This document shows positions 42,538 through 53,784 of a DNA stretch of 64,000 nt, one piece after another. How positions within the stretch are numbered: position 1 is the first letter of the stretch; each line of letters starts with the position of its first letter. The translations under genes and the position numbers were made by a program. Below the pieces are notes generated by a model. It searched no databases. It was not told the origin of the DNA and saw only the letters and a list, made by a program, of their open reading frames with translations. The stretch is from Dipteris shenzhenensis (Eukaryota; Polypodiophyta; Polypodiopsida; Gleicheniales), in NCBI GenBank assembly GCA_047967505.1, contig CM106540.1; one strand, written 5' to 3'.

Positions 42538-43562
42538 ATGTCCCAGTTCGCACCCTCCCGGGTCCCACTTGAGACAATAGATTACATCTTTACGGAGCTA
42601 CATCGACTACGGGATCATACCGTAGCACAAGATCAGCTTATTCAGAGCATGCGCCAGGAGATCACTCACCTCCGTCAGGAGGTTGTCTCTCTCACTGCTA
42701 CAGTCACAGCGGCCCCACGCACTACACCAGAGGTGGAGGAGCAGATCGCTACCATCCAGACTGCTATTGCGGAGACTACAAGATGGGTGGACGTTGCGAG
42801 ACGGGCACCCAAAGCAGCAGTCTCAACCACCATCGCCAAGCAGGAACAGAGGGCCAGTAAGGCTCTCAACATCCGAGTACGAGGTATCCCCGCGCAGATT
42901 CACTCACCCCCTTAGCGGACGCGACTGCTTTTGTGACCTCTACCCTCGGCCTCGTCGAGCATGGGATCGAGCATGCATGGCGCACAGGACGGGACCCCAC
43001 GCGCCCACAGCCACTCATCATCCGATTCAGGGATATTCAGGCTCGACTTGCAGCACTCAGGCAGCGTGCTACACTACGGGACCACCCTACTATCTTCATG
43101 GATGAGGATCTCACACCTATGCAGGTGGAAGAGCGGCGCACCCTGCTTCAGCAGCGAGATGTAGCCCGTCAGGAGGGGAAGTGGGCTGTCGTCCGAGATG
43201 GCCGCCTATTAGTTGGCCCCCGCCGCCGAGCCCCACCAGGTACTCCAAACACGGTAGCAGACTCCCCCCCAAATAGGGAGACATGGTCTATGAGATTCAG
43301 ACTCAACACACAGTACCCTTGGCATGCACCATATGGAACTATAATGGTACCCTATGGTCTAACCCTGGGAACTTCTCAGAGTCATACATTGGACGCGACA
43401 TCGTTTTCTATACAGAGACACATGAGAGCCCCGAGCGCCCTCTCCCCTCGATCAGTGGCTATACCTGGGAGTCAGTATTCCGTGAGGAGACCAGATATAC
43501 TAGGGGGGTCCGAGGGTCAGGCGGAGTTGCAGTACTCCTTCGTTCAGCGCTCACGAGCTTGA
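42538..43562 (+). pseudogene. LINE-2 ORF1, coiled-coil RNA-binding protein, one frameshift
   Basis: It starts MSQFAPSRVPLETID at 42,538. Residues 15-45 form a coiled-coil-like segment (QDQLIQSMRQEITHLRQEVV). The frame reaches ALNIRVRGIP, typical of the start of an L1 ORF1 RRM-like domain, then stops at 42,915. The next frame continues with ATAFVTSTLGLVEHGIEHAW, PLIIRFRDIQARLAALR and IFMDEDLTPMQVEERR, the layout of the ORF1 C-terminal domain. One extra C in the CCCCC run at about 42,907-42,911 would join them. The end overlaps the ORF2 start. Confidence 0.8.
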
Positions 43563-46500
43563 CATCCATGGTTAGACGGGATGTCCATGCCCGTTACCTA
43601 TGGCTCCGATTCCGACGCCCCTCCACACGCGACCTCTTTATTGCGATCTGCTACTTTCCTCCTGAGACGTCACATTTCGCACGGATGCTTCGTGAGGATA
43701 CGGGGGTATCCCCCTATCTAGATCTCTACTCAGACATTGTGGAGTTCTCCAGACGCGGAGAGGTCCTCCTAGTTGGGGATTTCAACGCAAGGACAGGTGC
43801 ACGTCAGACATCACTCCTGGACTTCCACTCAAATCCGGTCCTATTACCTGAGATGGACACAGAGGACTCGGGCTTCCCCCACTCCTCGGCTGGCAGTCGC
43901 GCTCCCGTTACTGGGTATGGGCAAGCTCTTTTGGACCTTGGACGTATACATGATCTGGTCATCTACAATGGACTAGACCGGTGGCCTGCCTCCTCTGGTT
44001 TCACATGTTTCCCACATGGCGGAGGAGCCAGTGTCGTCGACTACATTCTGGGATCTCCTGCTTTAGCCCCACAGATCACTGACTTCCGCACTGCACCCTT
44101 ACCTCCAGGAGCCAATCACACTTACCTGTTCTTTCATATACTTGCGTCCCGAGCCCCTCCCAGCCACACCCCGCACTACACTACCTATCATGATATACAC
44201 TTCGATCATAACCTCTCACCTGATTACTCAGCCCACCTAGCCTCCCTCCTCAAACACATAGACACCATACCCTCTCTAGATCACCGAGCTACCCTTATCA
44301 CCCACTCCCTTCACAATGCAGCCCGCCACATCTTTCCTTCCACTACTCGGTCCACCCGCCCTCCACCCGCTGGCTCCACCCCTTGCAACAACTGGTATGA
44401 TGACGAGTGCAAAGCATTACGCCGCACACTCCGACTCACGACCCAGCGAAACGCTAGGGCCAACCCACGTCTCACCAGGGATTATCGTCGACTAGTCCGT
44501 CGCAAGAAGCTAGCCTTCCTGGGCCAGAATGAGGATACGCTACTGAACATTCTGTTTAGTAGCAACTCCAAGGATTTCTGGAGGAAATTCCTAGAACGCC
44601 GATCCCCCTCCCCCCTCACGGACACTTCCCTCTGGCACACCTACGCACGCACACTCTATGATATCCCTGATCAGCCTCCTCCCGACCTCTCAGCCACCCC
44701 CCGCCCCAATTCTTGTATCCTCTTCACAACCCAGGGAGTCACCCACGCAGCGCATAAGCTTCATAACGGTCGAGCTAAGGATCATGAGGGCCTATACACA
44801 GAGTTTGTTGCCTATGGCATCAAAACTCTAGCCCCCATCCTGGCAACGCTGTTCATTAAAGCTGTCTGCCACGGGTTCCCCAGAGCCTGGACCCTGAACA
44901 CTATCACACCCATCCACAAAGCAGGAGATCCCATGCATCCAAGGAATTACAGGACCATCATGCTTGGACATGTTATGTCCAAGATCTATGCATCAGTGTT
45001 AGATGGCGAGGTCAGTGCTCGCGCAGAGGTACAAGGGCTCAGGGCATTCAGACAGGCGGGCTTCAAGGCGGATCACTCGACTTACAATCACATTTTTACA
45101 CTTAGAGGGATCATTGAGGAGGCCAGACACAGGAGACAGAGAGTATATTGTTGCTTTGTAGATTTCCGCAAGGCATTCGACACCGTTCCCCGCACCCAAC
45201 TCATCAAATGTCTGCAGGAGTTAGGCTACGACTCGGTGATTATCTGGGCAGTAGTAGCTCTCTATGAGCGGGTGACGGGGCAGGTCAGGATTGGCACCAG
45301 CTGGACCCCAGAGATCATGAGCACTATCGGAGTCAAACAAGGATGTCCCTTGTCACCGACTCTATTTGGCCTCTACATCGACGAGCTCGAGACCACCATC
45401 AGGACACTCGGAGGTGCAGGCTGCTCTCTTGCGGAGGCTGTCATCCAGATTCTCCTATACGCAGACGATGTAGTACTACTATCCTCTTCTGCTACTGGTC
45501 TTCAGCGACACCTGGATGGACTTCAGGTCTTCTGTGATACACATGACTTGAAGGTCAACCTTGGGAAAACCAAGGTGATGATCTTCAACACTTCCAGACC
45601 CGCTATGCACCGAGAGCAGTTCCTCTTTACCGGCGACCCTGTTGAGATAGTTGACTCTTACACATACTTGGGCGTTGTCTTCTCAGGCCCGATCTTCACG
45701 ATGCGCCTGGCCATGCAGGCCAGGATACGCCGGGGATACGCCGCTCTTGCCAGGCTGGAGCGACAGTGCTACCACTCCCACTTCCAGGACCCGCGGACCA
45801 AGTCTCTCCTTTTTTATTATTTGGTCCGCCCAGCAGGCATGTACGGTAGCCCTTGGTGGGGAGTCGACCTTTCAGACACAGAGTGGGCTCGAGTTGAGCG
45901 CCTACAGATACTGATGTTTGCTCGGATGATCCGTAACAAACCATCGGTACCACACCAGATCATTCTAGCAGAGTTCGGCGCCTCACCCCTACAGCTTGAT
46001 GCGGCTTTTCAGGCTATCACCTATCTCCATAGAGTCACGGATTTCAGCTCCTCCGCTGACGGTCGCCTCCGCCTACCTTGGTTAGCCCTATCCTCCTCTA
46101 TGGCCTTATCCGTTGATGGGGACCAACGATGCTGGTATAGTCGTCTTTCCAGTTGGTTCACCCGACTGGGCCTCGACTTAGACCGGTTGCCTCCTTTTCA
46201 GTACAGCCTCGACGCTCCACCATCCCCCCTCTCCCCCACTGACCAGGAGGTCAACCGGCTCATTCGAGCGGATCTGCTCCAGCTCCACACCTGGCGGACA
46301 TGGTTTCTTCACTCCGAGCTTCCTGTGAAGCTCGACTTCTACCGCCGACACTGCCTCCAGATCTCACAGGAGGGCTTCATCACACCTCCGGGTTACACAC
46401 AACTTCATATACCACATGGTCCCTCGGTCAGTTTAGGGTCTCGTCACACCGACTACGGATCGAGAGCGGACGCGCAGAGGGTATCCCACGAGAGGACCGC

Positions 46501-47041
46501 CTTTGCCCACTTTGCGACTTACAGGAGATCGAGTTGGAGAAGCACTTTGCTTTCAGATGTTCTATCTATTATGCCATTCGAGGCCGATACCACTGCCTCT
46601 TCCGCAACGGATTCGGCTCCCTCTCACACATGCTGCAGTTCCCAGATCAGCGATGCCTAGCCGCTTTCTTACATGAGATGACTCGCCACCGAGATACCTC
46701 TCCGAACACGGCGACACGAGCAACACACACAGCGTGAGGACACCCAGCGGCCTATCACTGACTTCTTTCAGTCACAGGATACCTCTTCTCAGTCTAGCCG
46801 ACGACACGGACGTGAGCGAGAGCCAGAGCCACGACAGCTGCGTCAGCGGACAGACTCACACATCCAGGTCCATGACATCTCGTCTCTGCTCTCTGCCCGC
46901 CCCACCGGGGTTACCGTTTCCCTCATCCACAGGGCCACCCGCCGCCCCCGACGACCGAGCTCGACTAGGCCGCGTGACGTCAGAGGCCAATCATCTATCG
47001 CAGGGTTTTTTCCGACCTCCCATTTGACGGCCCCTCTATGA
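43283..47041 (+). pseudogene. LINE-2 ORF2: endonuclease, reverse transcriptase, zinc finger and PIP-box tail, frameshifted near the end
   Basis: The main frame runs 43,283-46,660. It has an APE-type endonuclease (DIVFYTETHES, EVLLVGDFNARTG near residue 160, SVVDYILGSP) and a reverse transcriptase (LNTITPIHKAGDP, CCFVDFRKAFDTVPR, KQGCPLSPTLFGLYID, YADD at about 726-729, LGVVFSGPIF). Near 46,420 the homologous frame shifts by one: FRVSSHRLRIESGR and the zinc finger CPLCDLQEIELEKHFAFRC are read to 46,737. A third open frame, 46,682-47,041, shares the main frame's phase and holds QRPITDFF (46,745-46,768) and QSSIAGFF (46,988-47,011), both matching QxxIxxFF. Two indels thus separate the domains. 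Copies its RNA at a nicked target; dead as read. Confidence 0.85.
46682..47041 (+). other. Open frame with two canonical PIP-box motifs at LINE-2 3' end
   Basis: 120 codons open, rich in Arg/Gln/Ser, with QRPITDFF and QSSIAGFF 81 codons apart. QxxIxxFF is the PCNA-binding PIP-box. No natural ATG is seen, so I read it as the displaced C-terminal tail of ORF2. Function is inferred from the motif only. Confidence 0.55.
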
Positions 47042-47301
47042 TTGGTCTCTGACGATCACCACCTGCACATGTATACTGTATCTCCCCCCTCTGCCCCATT
47101 TTTGGTGCCCCCCCCTTCTTCTTTGTATCATCTAGAGGTAGACACACATTTTTTGTATCAGGACTAGACACACAGTCCTTCATAACCTCTTTTTTGTAGA
47201 AACGGTTGGTTGGCCCGTTTTGAGACCACCACCGTTATGCTCATTGTATCAGTTATCTTTAGTCTCATAGACCTTCACAATCTCCTGAAGACTTTAATAA
47301 A

Positions 47302-47338
<37 letters not shown>

Positions 47339-47343
47339 TCTCT
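47302..47343. repeat. (CT)n microsatellite at LINE-2 3' end
   Basis: CT repeats with one GT interruption, following TTTAATAAA. Confidence 0.95.
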
Positions 47344-47756
47344 CCCCCCCGCGTTCATTTTCGTTGCACTTCTCACCTACCATACTACTGCATATATTTG
47401 AAAACAAACTTATTGGTTTCTCCTCGTATGGGGGCCAGAGCCCAGAAATAGAGCATGAATATCCAACATTCTAACATATGGATCTATTAGATTCTATCTT
47501 GTCTTTGTCACTTCAAAATCATACACACAAGGCACCCTCAAGATAATCGTGATAACATTTAAGGCTAACATAAAATCTACATGCATGGTATCAAGTTCAC
47601 ATACACTAAAACCAAACCAAGAAACAAGAGTTCTCTCCCTCTTACGTTTTCCATCAGCCAAGTCATAATGGCTTCCAACCGAAGCCATAAGCTGGTAGAC
47701 TCACCACGATATCTCAAGCATCACGAAGTTTGTGTCACAGAATTCTACCTCAGAAC

Positions 47757-48517
47757 TGATAGATCCTATGAGAGAACTGAGAGATGACGGAAATATAGAG
47801 CTGAGAGTGAGCTGTGTAAACTGTAAAAGAGAGCTGAGAAAGCTGAGGAAACAGTGTCTAAACCTCTCTCATTTGCTGGTCCAAACCTCCGACTGTTGTG
47901 CTGCGTGGTCACCTTCAGATCAGGCTGAACTGATGGCCAAGGGACTGAGGCTAGAGCAGGGCCAGATCTGAGGATCTCAGGGGCTGCACAGGAGGCTGAA
48001 GTGGAGCTGTAGGAGGACTGAAGGCAGGAGCAAACTGAATGAGAAAACAGGGCAGCCAAGGGGCCCTTTTTTAGCACTGGACTGAGCCAACCCAGTCTGT
48101 AAACAGACTGACTCAGTCTGTTTTACAGACTGGCTGGCCTACAACCAGCCTATAAAAAGCCCTCCTTGGCTCATTTGCCAGGGGAGTTTTTGGGCAGCCT
48201 TTGCAGGCTGCCTTCCCTGCTTACCTGTCCAGCCTTTGGAGACCCTAAAGGGACTCCTAACCTAGGCTAAGACCTAAACTATAAGATGGAAACACTTAAC
48301 CTACTGTTCTCCAGTGGGTACTAGTGAACAAGAACTGACTACTGACTTGACCTAAGGCTGAGAGACTGACCTACGTAGCTTGTGCCTAACTATCCCTGGA
48401 CAAGCGCTCACAAAGGGGTCACAGCATACGACAAAATCTCCTATCTAGGAATTCTAATACACTTGTCGATGTAGCCAGTGTGTCACCTTGCACCCAAGTG
48501 CAGGGGTGCATGTGACA
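47757..48517 (-). repeat. 3' LTR of gypsy F
   Basis: About 761 bp. It differs from the right copy by substitutions, by about 34 bp present only here near 48,370-48,410, and by lacking a tandem duplication of about 33 bp seen in the right copy. It contains a 42-bp near-perfect palindrome at 48,092-48,133. Confidence 0.88.
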
Positions 48518-50960
48518 TTCCCTCATTAACTTGGCGGTAGGTTCATTGCTTCCAAGTAGTCCGCCAATATCTGGAGAAACTCCTGGAAAAAATCTTCGTC
48601 CAACCACACTGCTTCATGGGTACCTCAATCCCGGAACTTGGTGTCAAACTCCCGGATCCTGCGTCTTGACCCATGCTTGAATTTATGAAGAAGGATCTGT
48701 TCTGGCTGCAAAACTTCAACTTCATCAAGAACTTCAAGTTGTTGCTCGTCAGAAATCTCTGAAAGAGGAGGTCCAAAATATGGCTTCAATCAAGCTACAT
48801 GGAACACGTTGTGCATAGTCTAAGTGTCTGGTAGGCGTAACTTCATTGAGACATCGTTGATCTTTTGAATAATAGGGAATGGTCCGAAGCTCCTGAAGGA
48901 CAGCTTAGGGCATCGCTTGCCCACCTGCTTCAATCGTTGCTTGATAATGCATAAATACACCCATTGACCCTCTTTATACTGGACATCTCTTGGCGTGTAT
49001 ACTATGCTTGAGCTTTGGCGATGCGGCTTTTCACGGGCTCCGTAATCTCTGCCATGGATTCGGTAGTTTTGTTGGCTTCAAGAGCTGGAGACACCATCCA
49101 GGTGAGGAGTGAGGTAAATCGCCGTCCAAACGACGCTTCATAAGGCGTGCGACCAATACTCGAAGAATAGATATCGTTCAAAATGGCCTGCACAAGCGGA
49201 AGAAACTGCTCCCACTTTCCCTAAGCATCATGACAATATGATTTCAAAATATCAAATGCCATTATACTTTTCCGTCTCGCCGTTCGATTGCAGATGGAAA
49301 GCGCTGGACATCTGCAGCTTAGTTACCAAAATTATCAAACAAGGCTCCCCAAAAGTTAGACGTAAACTAAGAGTCCCTGTCGGATGTGATGGTCTTTGGC
49401 AACCCTCCAATGGGATACCAATACTTGATAAACAAACGAGCTACATCTTCAGCGTTGGCCGTTTGTTTGCAGGAAATGAGCATACGTTCTAACTCCCCCT
49501 CCATAAACTTTGAAAGTCGATAAGGGAACTTACTTGGAGGTGTCGAGTCTGGAAGTAGATCGATGCGATGGTCTTCCGGTCGGTTAGATCGTCTCGGAGC
49601 ATGATGTCTTTGAACTCTTGGAGTAGATCCACCATTGCTTGCCCCATCGGAGGAGCAGCTTGAACTGCAGTGATCTGGCACTGGACATAGACAAGTGCAC
49701 ACATGGCACCCTTGCGGACGGCGCGACCTGCTTGAATATGAGAGATTAATGGAATCCCTGGTATGCTCCGATCACCGTGTATCACGGCGGGCTCAAGTAA
49801 ACCTTCCACAATCGTGAAGGTGTCCTACCGCCAATCACGCGTCGGAACATGCTCACGGAACCACTGAATCCCGAGGATCATGTAGTACCCCATCAAAGGA
49901 GTCAATATAAAATCCCGCGTAAACATGGCCTTCTGAACTGGATGGGCTTATGCGTGATGTGTGTGTGCAAGCCGGGCATGAACCCGTCCACTGCAAGCTC
50001 GTGAGGCACCAAGGTGCACCCCACTGTCTTGTCAAGTTTAGGGGAGATGGCATCTTCTGAACTCCCCATATCGAACAGGACAATAAACTGATGCCCGTTA
50101 GCTATGCCATACGCTCGAATAAGCGCCTTCTTTTGATCTGAGAAGTCGCCCTCCTCCTTACCTGAAAAACCACCATGGGAACGGCGTTCAAAGCGGGGAA
50201 GACGGCGTTCATAGCTGAGGATAGAGGCGGAGCTGGAAGAGCCAATACATTAGTGACAGACGAAGTAGGTGCTTTCGCATCCTTTTCGGCAAGCCACTTC
50301 GGACAATCCTTCTTGCCATGCCCAGCGATGTGGTGGCAATGAAAGCAGCGATGTTCTTGGTGGTATCGCTTCTGCTCATCGGGCTATAGATAGCCTCTTG
50401 TGATACCCGCTTTAGCCTTCTCATCCGGAGTCATCTTTGGCTTGGATTTCCTCTTTTGACCAAAGGCCTGGCCGTCTTTCTTTTGGAACCGGTTGTCCTT
50501 CTTCTGATCCTTACCCGCTGTGTTGTTTGACTGCTGCAGGGTTTTGGAATCTTTCTGGACCTGCTTGGACTTTCCCCCATTCAGCATCATCTCCTGATTC
50601 TGTGCGAGAGTCAGCGCCCACTCGTAATCCGACGGGTCGAAGTTCCGAATGGTAAAACATATGTTCGTGTCCAAACCTCGAATGAATTGCTTGATCTTAG
50701 CGCTCTCCGTCACGCCCAACTGTTGCACCAGTGTGATGACCTTATTACTGTATGTCAACACAGGCAAACCATTCTAGGAGAGACGAGCGAACTCATCCTC
50801 CAGGTTAAGCATATATTGGGGTGGGAGAAAAGGGGCTTGAGGTCCGCCACAAAGGTTGCCCAAACGAAATTCGTATTAAACGTTTTTGCGTATTCGCTCA
50901 TTGCTCCATGGCATGAAGCGTACTGGCACTTTTATTGTTAACAATTCTGGACATGTCATA
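48517..50960 (-). pseudogene. Gypsy F gag-pol remnant with internal deletion
   Basis: Minus-strand order. Gag: LTYSNKVITLVQQLGVTESA near 50,760-50,700 and NPMTxE-like spacing lost; then a CCHC knuckle CFHCHHIAGHGKKDCPKW near 50,350-50,295. A poorly preserved protease region follows near 49,850-50,080. The reverse transcriptase start DHRIDLLPDSTPPSKFPYRL lies near 49,580, then after about ten residues the integrase segment ARLFIKYWYPIGGLPKTITS appears near 49,440-49,385. Everything between, including the reverse transcriptase catalytic box and RNase H, is deleted. The integrase tail continues near 49,000-48,790 (TPYEASFGRRF, HNVFHVA) and a chromodomain-like HEAVWLDED segment near 48,610. Many stops and frameshifts. 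Confidence 0.8.
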
Positions 50961-51093
50961 GGGTTTGAACCAAACACTTGAAATCTCAAACGAACTTTGT
51001 AATGCTTTGCTAAACTATCTATAAAATTAGTTTGCATCAATTATGGCCTTCTTGTGAGCTTTTTTCCCTTCTTCGAATGCAAAGACAAACAAA

Positions 51094-51400
51094 ATGGACA
51101 TATCTTACGAAAAAGAACTTGTAGAGAGTCTTGATAAATTTGATCTTCAAGCTAACAAAATATTTCTTGAAAAGTACCCACAAAATACAGATGTTATTAA
51201 ATGTCTAGTTAAACTCATTCCTTCAACCACATACTCATTGTATTGCAAAAGCTTACACAAACTATCAGCCCAACTGCAAGCTCAAGCAAACGCCCTTGGA
51301 ATGAACTTAACAATGCTAACATCGATTGGGAAGACCACGGTGCTTGTGTGAAAGAAGTTGCTAAGATGCTGTCCACACTGACGATGTAGGACGCTTCTGC
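51094..51400 (+). other. AT-rich open frame inside gypsy F, unrecognised
   Basis: Plus-strand frame starting MDISYEKELVESLDKFDLQA and continuing NKIFLEKYPQNTDVI; a shift near 51,295 gives DWEDHGACVKEVAKM. It lies between the gypsy gag and the 5' LTR, on the strand opposite to the element, and is more A/T-rich than its surroundings. I do not recognise the protein. It may be a captured or inserted host segment, or chance. Confidence 0.3.
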
Positions 51401-51475
51401 AAGGCAAGGAAGAGGCTTGTGCTGTCTAGCGGAATGCACGGTTACTGCGTGAGTGAGAGAGTGAAAAGCTAGAAC

Positions 51476-52230
51476 TGATAGATCCTATGAGAGAACTGAG
51501 AGATGATGGAAATATAGAGCTGAGAGTGAGCTGTGTAAACTGTAAAAGAGAGCTGAGAGTGAGCTGTGTAAACTGTAAAAGAGAGCTGAGAAAGCTCAGG
51601 AAACAGTGTCCAAACCTCTCTCCGTTTGCTGGTCCAAACCTCCGACTGTTGTGCTGCGTGGTCACCTTCAGATCAGGCTGAACTGATGGCCAAGGGACTG
51701 AGGCTAGAGCAGGGCCAGATCTGAGGATCTCAGGGGCTGCACAGGAGGCTGAAGTGGAGCTGTAGGAGGACTGAAGGCAGGAGCAAACTGAATGAGAAAA
51801 CAGGGCAGCCAAGGGGCCCTTTTATAGCGCTGGACTGAGCCAACCCAGTCTGTAAACAGACTGACTCAGTCTGTTTTACAGACTGGCTGGCCTACAACCA
51901 GCCTATAAAAAGCCCTCCCTGGCTCATTTGCCAGGGGAGTTTTTGGGCAGCCTTTGCAGGCTGCCTTCCCTGCTTACCTGTCCAGCCTTTGGGGACCCTA
52001 AAGGGACTCCTAAGCTAGGCTAAGACCTAAACTATAAGATGGAAACACTTAACCTACTGTTCTCCAGTGGGTACTAGTGAACAAGAACTGACTACTGACT
52101 TGACCTAAGGCTGAGAGACTGACTGTCCCTGGACAAGGGGTCATAGCATACGACAAAATCTCCTATCTAGGAATTATAATACACTTGTCGATGTAGCCAG
52201 TGTATCACCTTGCACCCAAGTGCAGGGGTG
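51476..52230 (-). repeat. 5' LTR of gypsy F
   Basis: About 755 bp. It carries a tandem duplication of GAGAGTGAGCTGTGTAAACT and following bases near 51,530-51,590, the 42-bp palindrome at 51,845-51,886, and two opposed TATA boxes at about 51,817-51,826 and 51,903-51,910. Confidence 0.88.
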
Positions 52231-52731
52231 GACCCTCCTTGCTCCACAAGATCGCTCTTCTAGTGCAGTGTAGATGTGCCTCTGTGAAATCCTTGAAGGT
52301 ACAAAACACTAGTAGAGTGAACTGCTGAATGCCCCCCAAAGGGGGGCCTTTCGTAGTGCACGAGACAGCAAGATCTGGCTGACCAGACTGTCAGTCTGCC
52401 AACCCAGATCAGCCAGGTCAAAACTAGTGTGCTGAATTTCATGGCATAGAACCATTGAGATTTAGCTCCTCGAACACATCCATTCTATAGAGCTTTGCAT
52501 GTGCGGTTCCAATGAATCATCCTCACTTGATCTAAATGATCCAACATGCATATAGCTTGTTCCCTAGTTAAAAACACTTTTGTCCACCGGCTTTCCGTGT
52601 CTTGGTTTCCTTAGCAGAACCTTCTCAAAGAATAGTGGAAATGGCCTCCAAAGCTTGGTAAACCTTGCGTACACCCTGAAATAAGTTTGAAATTTAGGCA
52701 CGGACTCTAGTCCGATTCACTGGCCCATTGG

Positions 52732-53480
52732 TGTTGGAAAGGTCACCTCCACACCTGTAAGCCCCCATATGAGGAGAGCATGGGGGGTGGGACTTGGGTC
52801 TTGAGATACTGACACATGGGCAGGGTATTGACTGCCATGTGGGCAGGAATCAAAGAAAGAAGAGAAAGGTACCTGGAGGGACCAGGATGGCTGCAACAGA
52901 AAGCGCCTTTAGAAGGAGCAGATGGTGGGCACAGCAAACCGTAGATTTGACCTGGCAGGAGGCAGATCTAGAGCAGCAGCATGGCATGGTAATCCAGGAG
53001 CATAGGCGCCTTGCTAGCGACACATTTGGCGGCAGGTTCATGGCCTGCAACAGGACCTGCAAGGTGGCGCAACAATGGGGCCGGCAAAGGGCTGGCACAT
53101 GGCGAAGATATGGTGCAATAGGGTCGACCATACACTATCCTGGTTAGGGCTTGTTGGAGCCATCCAACCAGGGCAAGTTAATGGCATACCAAGGGGCTGG
53201 GCCCCTACAAAGCTATGGCCCAATTGGCTCTGGCTTTAACCCCCAAGAGGGGCCAAAACAAGTCCGCCAGGAGGGGGGAAACTGACCGACCAGGTCGGCT
53301 AGTCTGTGGCACTTGGGTTGGTGGTATTCCCAACCCTCTCGGCCTATAAAAGGAGGGCCTTCGTGTAATCTTCTTAGCAATTCCCTGCGCTATTCACCTC
53401 TCTCTACCGTCATTCATTTTGCAGACAAACTCTCTCTCTCTAAACCTCTCTGTGTGCCAGCAACTAGGACCCTGGACAAC
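52732..53480 (+). repeat. LTR-like segment, possibly solo (right end uncertain)
   Basis: It starts TGTTGGAAAGGTCACCTCC, then CACCTGTAAGCCCCCATATG, as in the inverted segment at 25,841. A CTATAAAAGG box lies at 53,343-53,352 and the palindrome CCGACCAGGTCGG just upstream near 53,286-53,298. No primer-binding site follows, and no target duplication was found. Confidence 0.5.
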
Positions 53481-53784
53481 ATGTCGGGCTGGACCCCCCC
53501 GAAGGTCTTTATTATTTGAGAGTAAATCTGTTACAGAGTTCAGCGTAGAGTTGTTATACAGAATTTAGAACATAAATCAAAATACAAAGGAGCTCAAGGC
53601 TCATTCTTTTGGCAAGCTGCCACTTGTCTAATTTCAAGCCTAATTCTAATGCCATGTCCATAGGTAAGGTCTTCTGGGGTCTTCTTAGCAATTAGTCACA
53701 CGAATAACTACTGATCGCTCGCGAGGCTCCCAATGCCCAAGTCTGGAACCTTTTTTATACCTGTAACAATTAAGTAAAGCGCAT

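Larger units (their letters stand above)
42467..47343 (+). mobile_element. LINE-2: second, distinct LINE family
   Basis: A non-LTR element with a coiled-coil ORF1 and an endonuclease-reverse transcriptase ORF2 very different from LINE-1. It ends TTTAATAAA followed by (CT)n at 47,302-47,343. It interrupts the LTR at its CT-rich part, so the exact right end and target duplication are hidden by CT repeats. The left boundary near 42,467 is inferred from where the LTR alignment stops. Confidence 0.85.
34860..47376 (+). repeat. LTR-related segment split by two LINE insertions
   Basis: Three pieces belong together: about 34,860-34,968, 42,268-42,466 and 47,341-47,376. The last two align end to end with the terminal 90 bp of the copia E 5' LTR (GGTGTGTGTGTGAGG then GTTCTCTC, and CCCGCGTTCATTTTCG then CACTTCTCAC). 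It is probably the copia E 3' LTR or a relative. LINE-1 sits in its upstream part and LINE-2 in its CT-rich part. The left end is not defined. Confidence 0.6.
47757..52230 (-). mobile_element. Deleted Ty3/gypsy retrotransposon F
   Basis: Two direct LTR copies of about 755-761 bp enclose about 3 kb of gypsy coding remnants on the minus strand. On that strand the left (3') LTR begins TGTCACATGCACCCCTGCAC at 48,517, just after a purine-rich GAATGAGGGAA-like tract. The right (5') LTR copy lacks the first 9 or so bases. A TATAAAAGG box points leftward in the right LTR (51,826 downward), as needed for minus-strand transcription. No target duplication is visible. Internal deletion removed most of the reverse transcriptase and RNase H. 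Confidence 0.85.

Noticed and set aside
53472-53520. End of the LTR-like segment at GGACAACA as a complete solo LTR
   Set aside because: The 5 bp before the start (ATTGG) do not recur after this end, and no primer-binding site follows, so the boundary is not supported.
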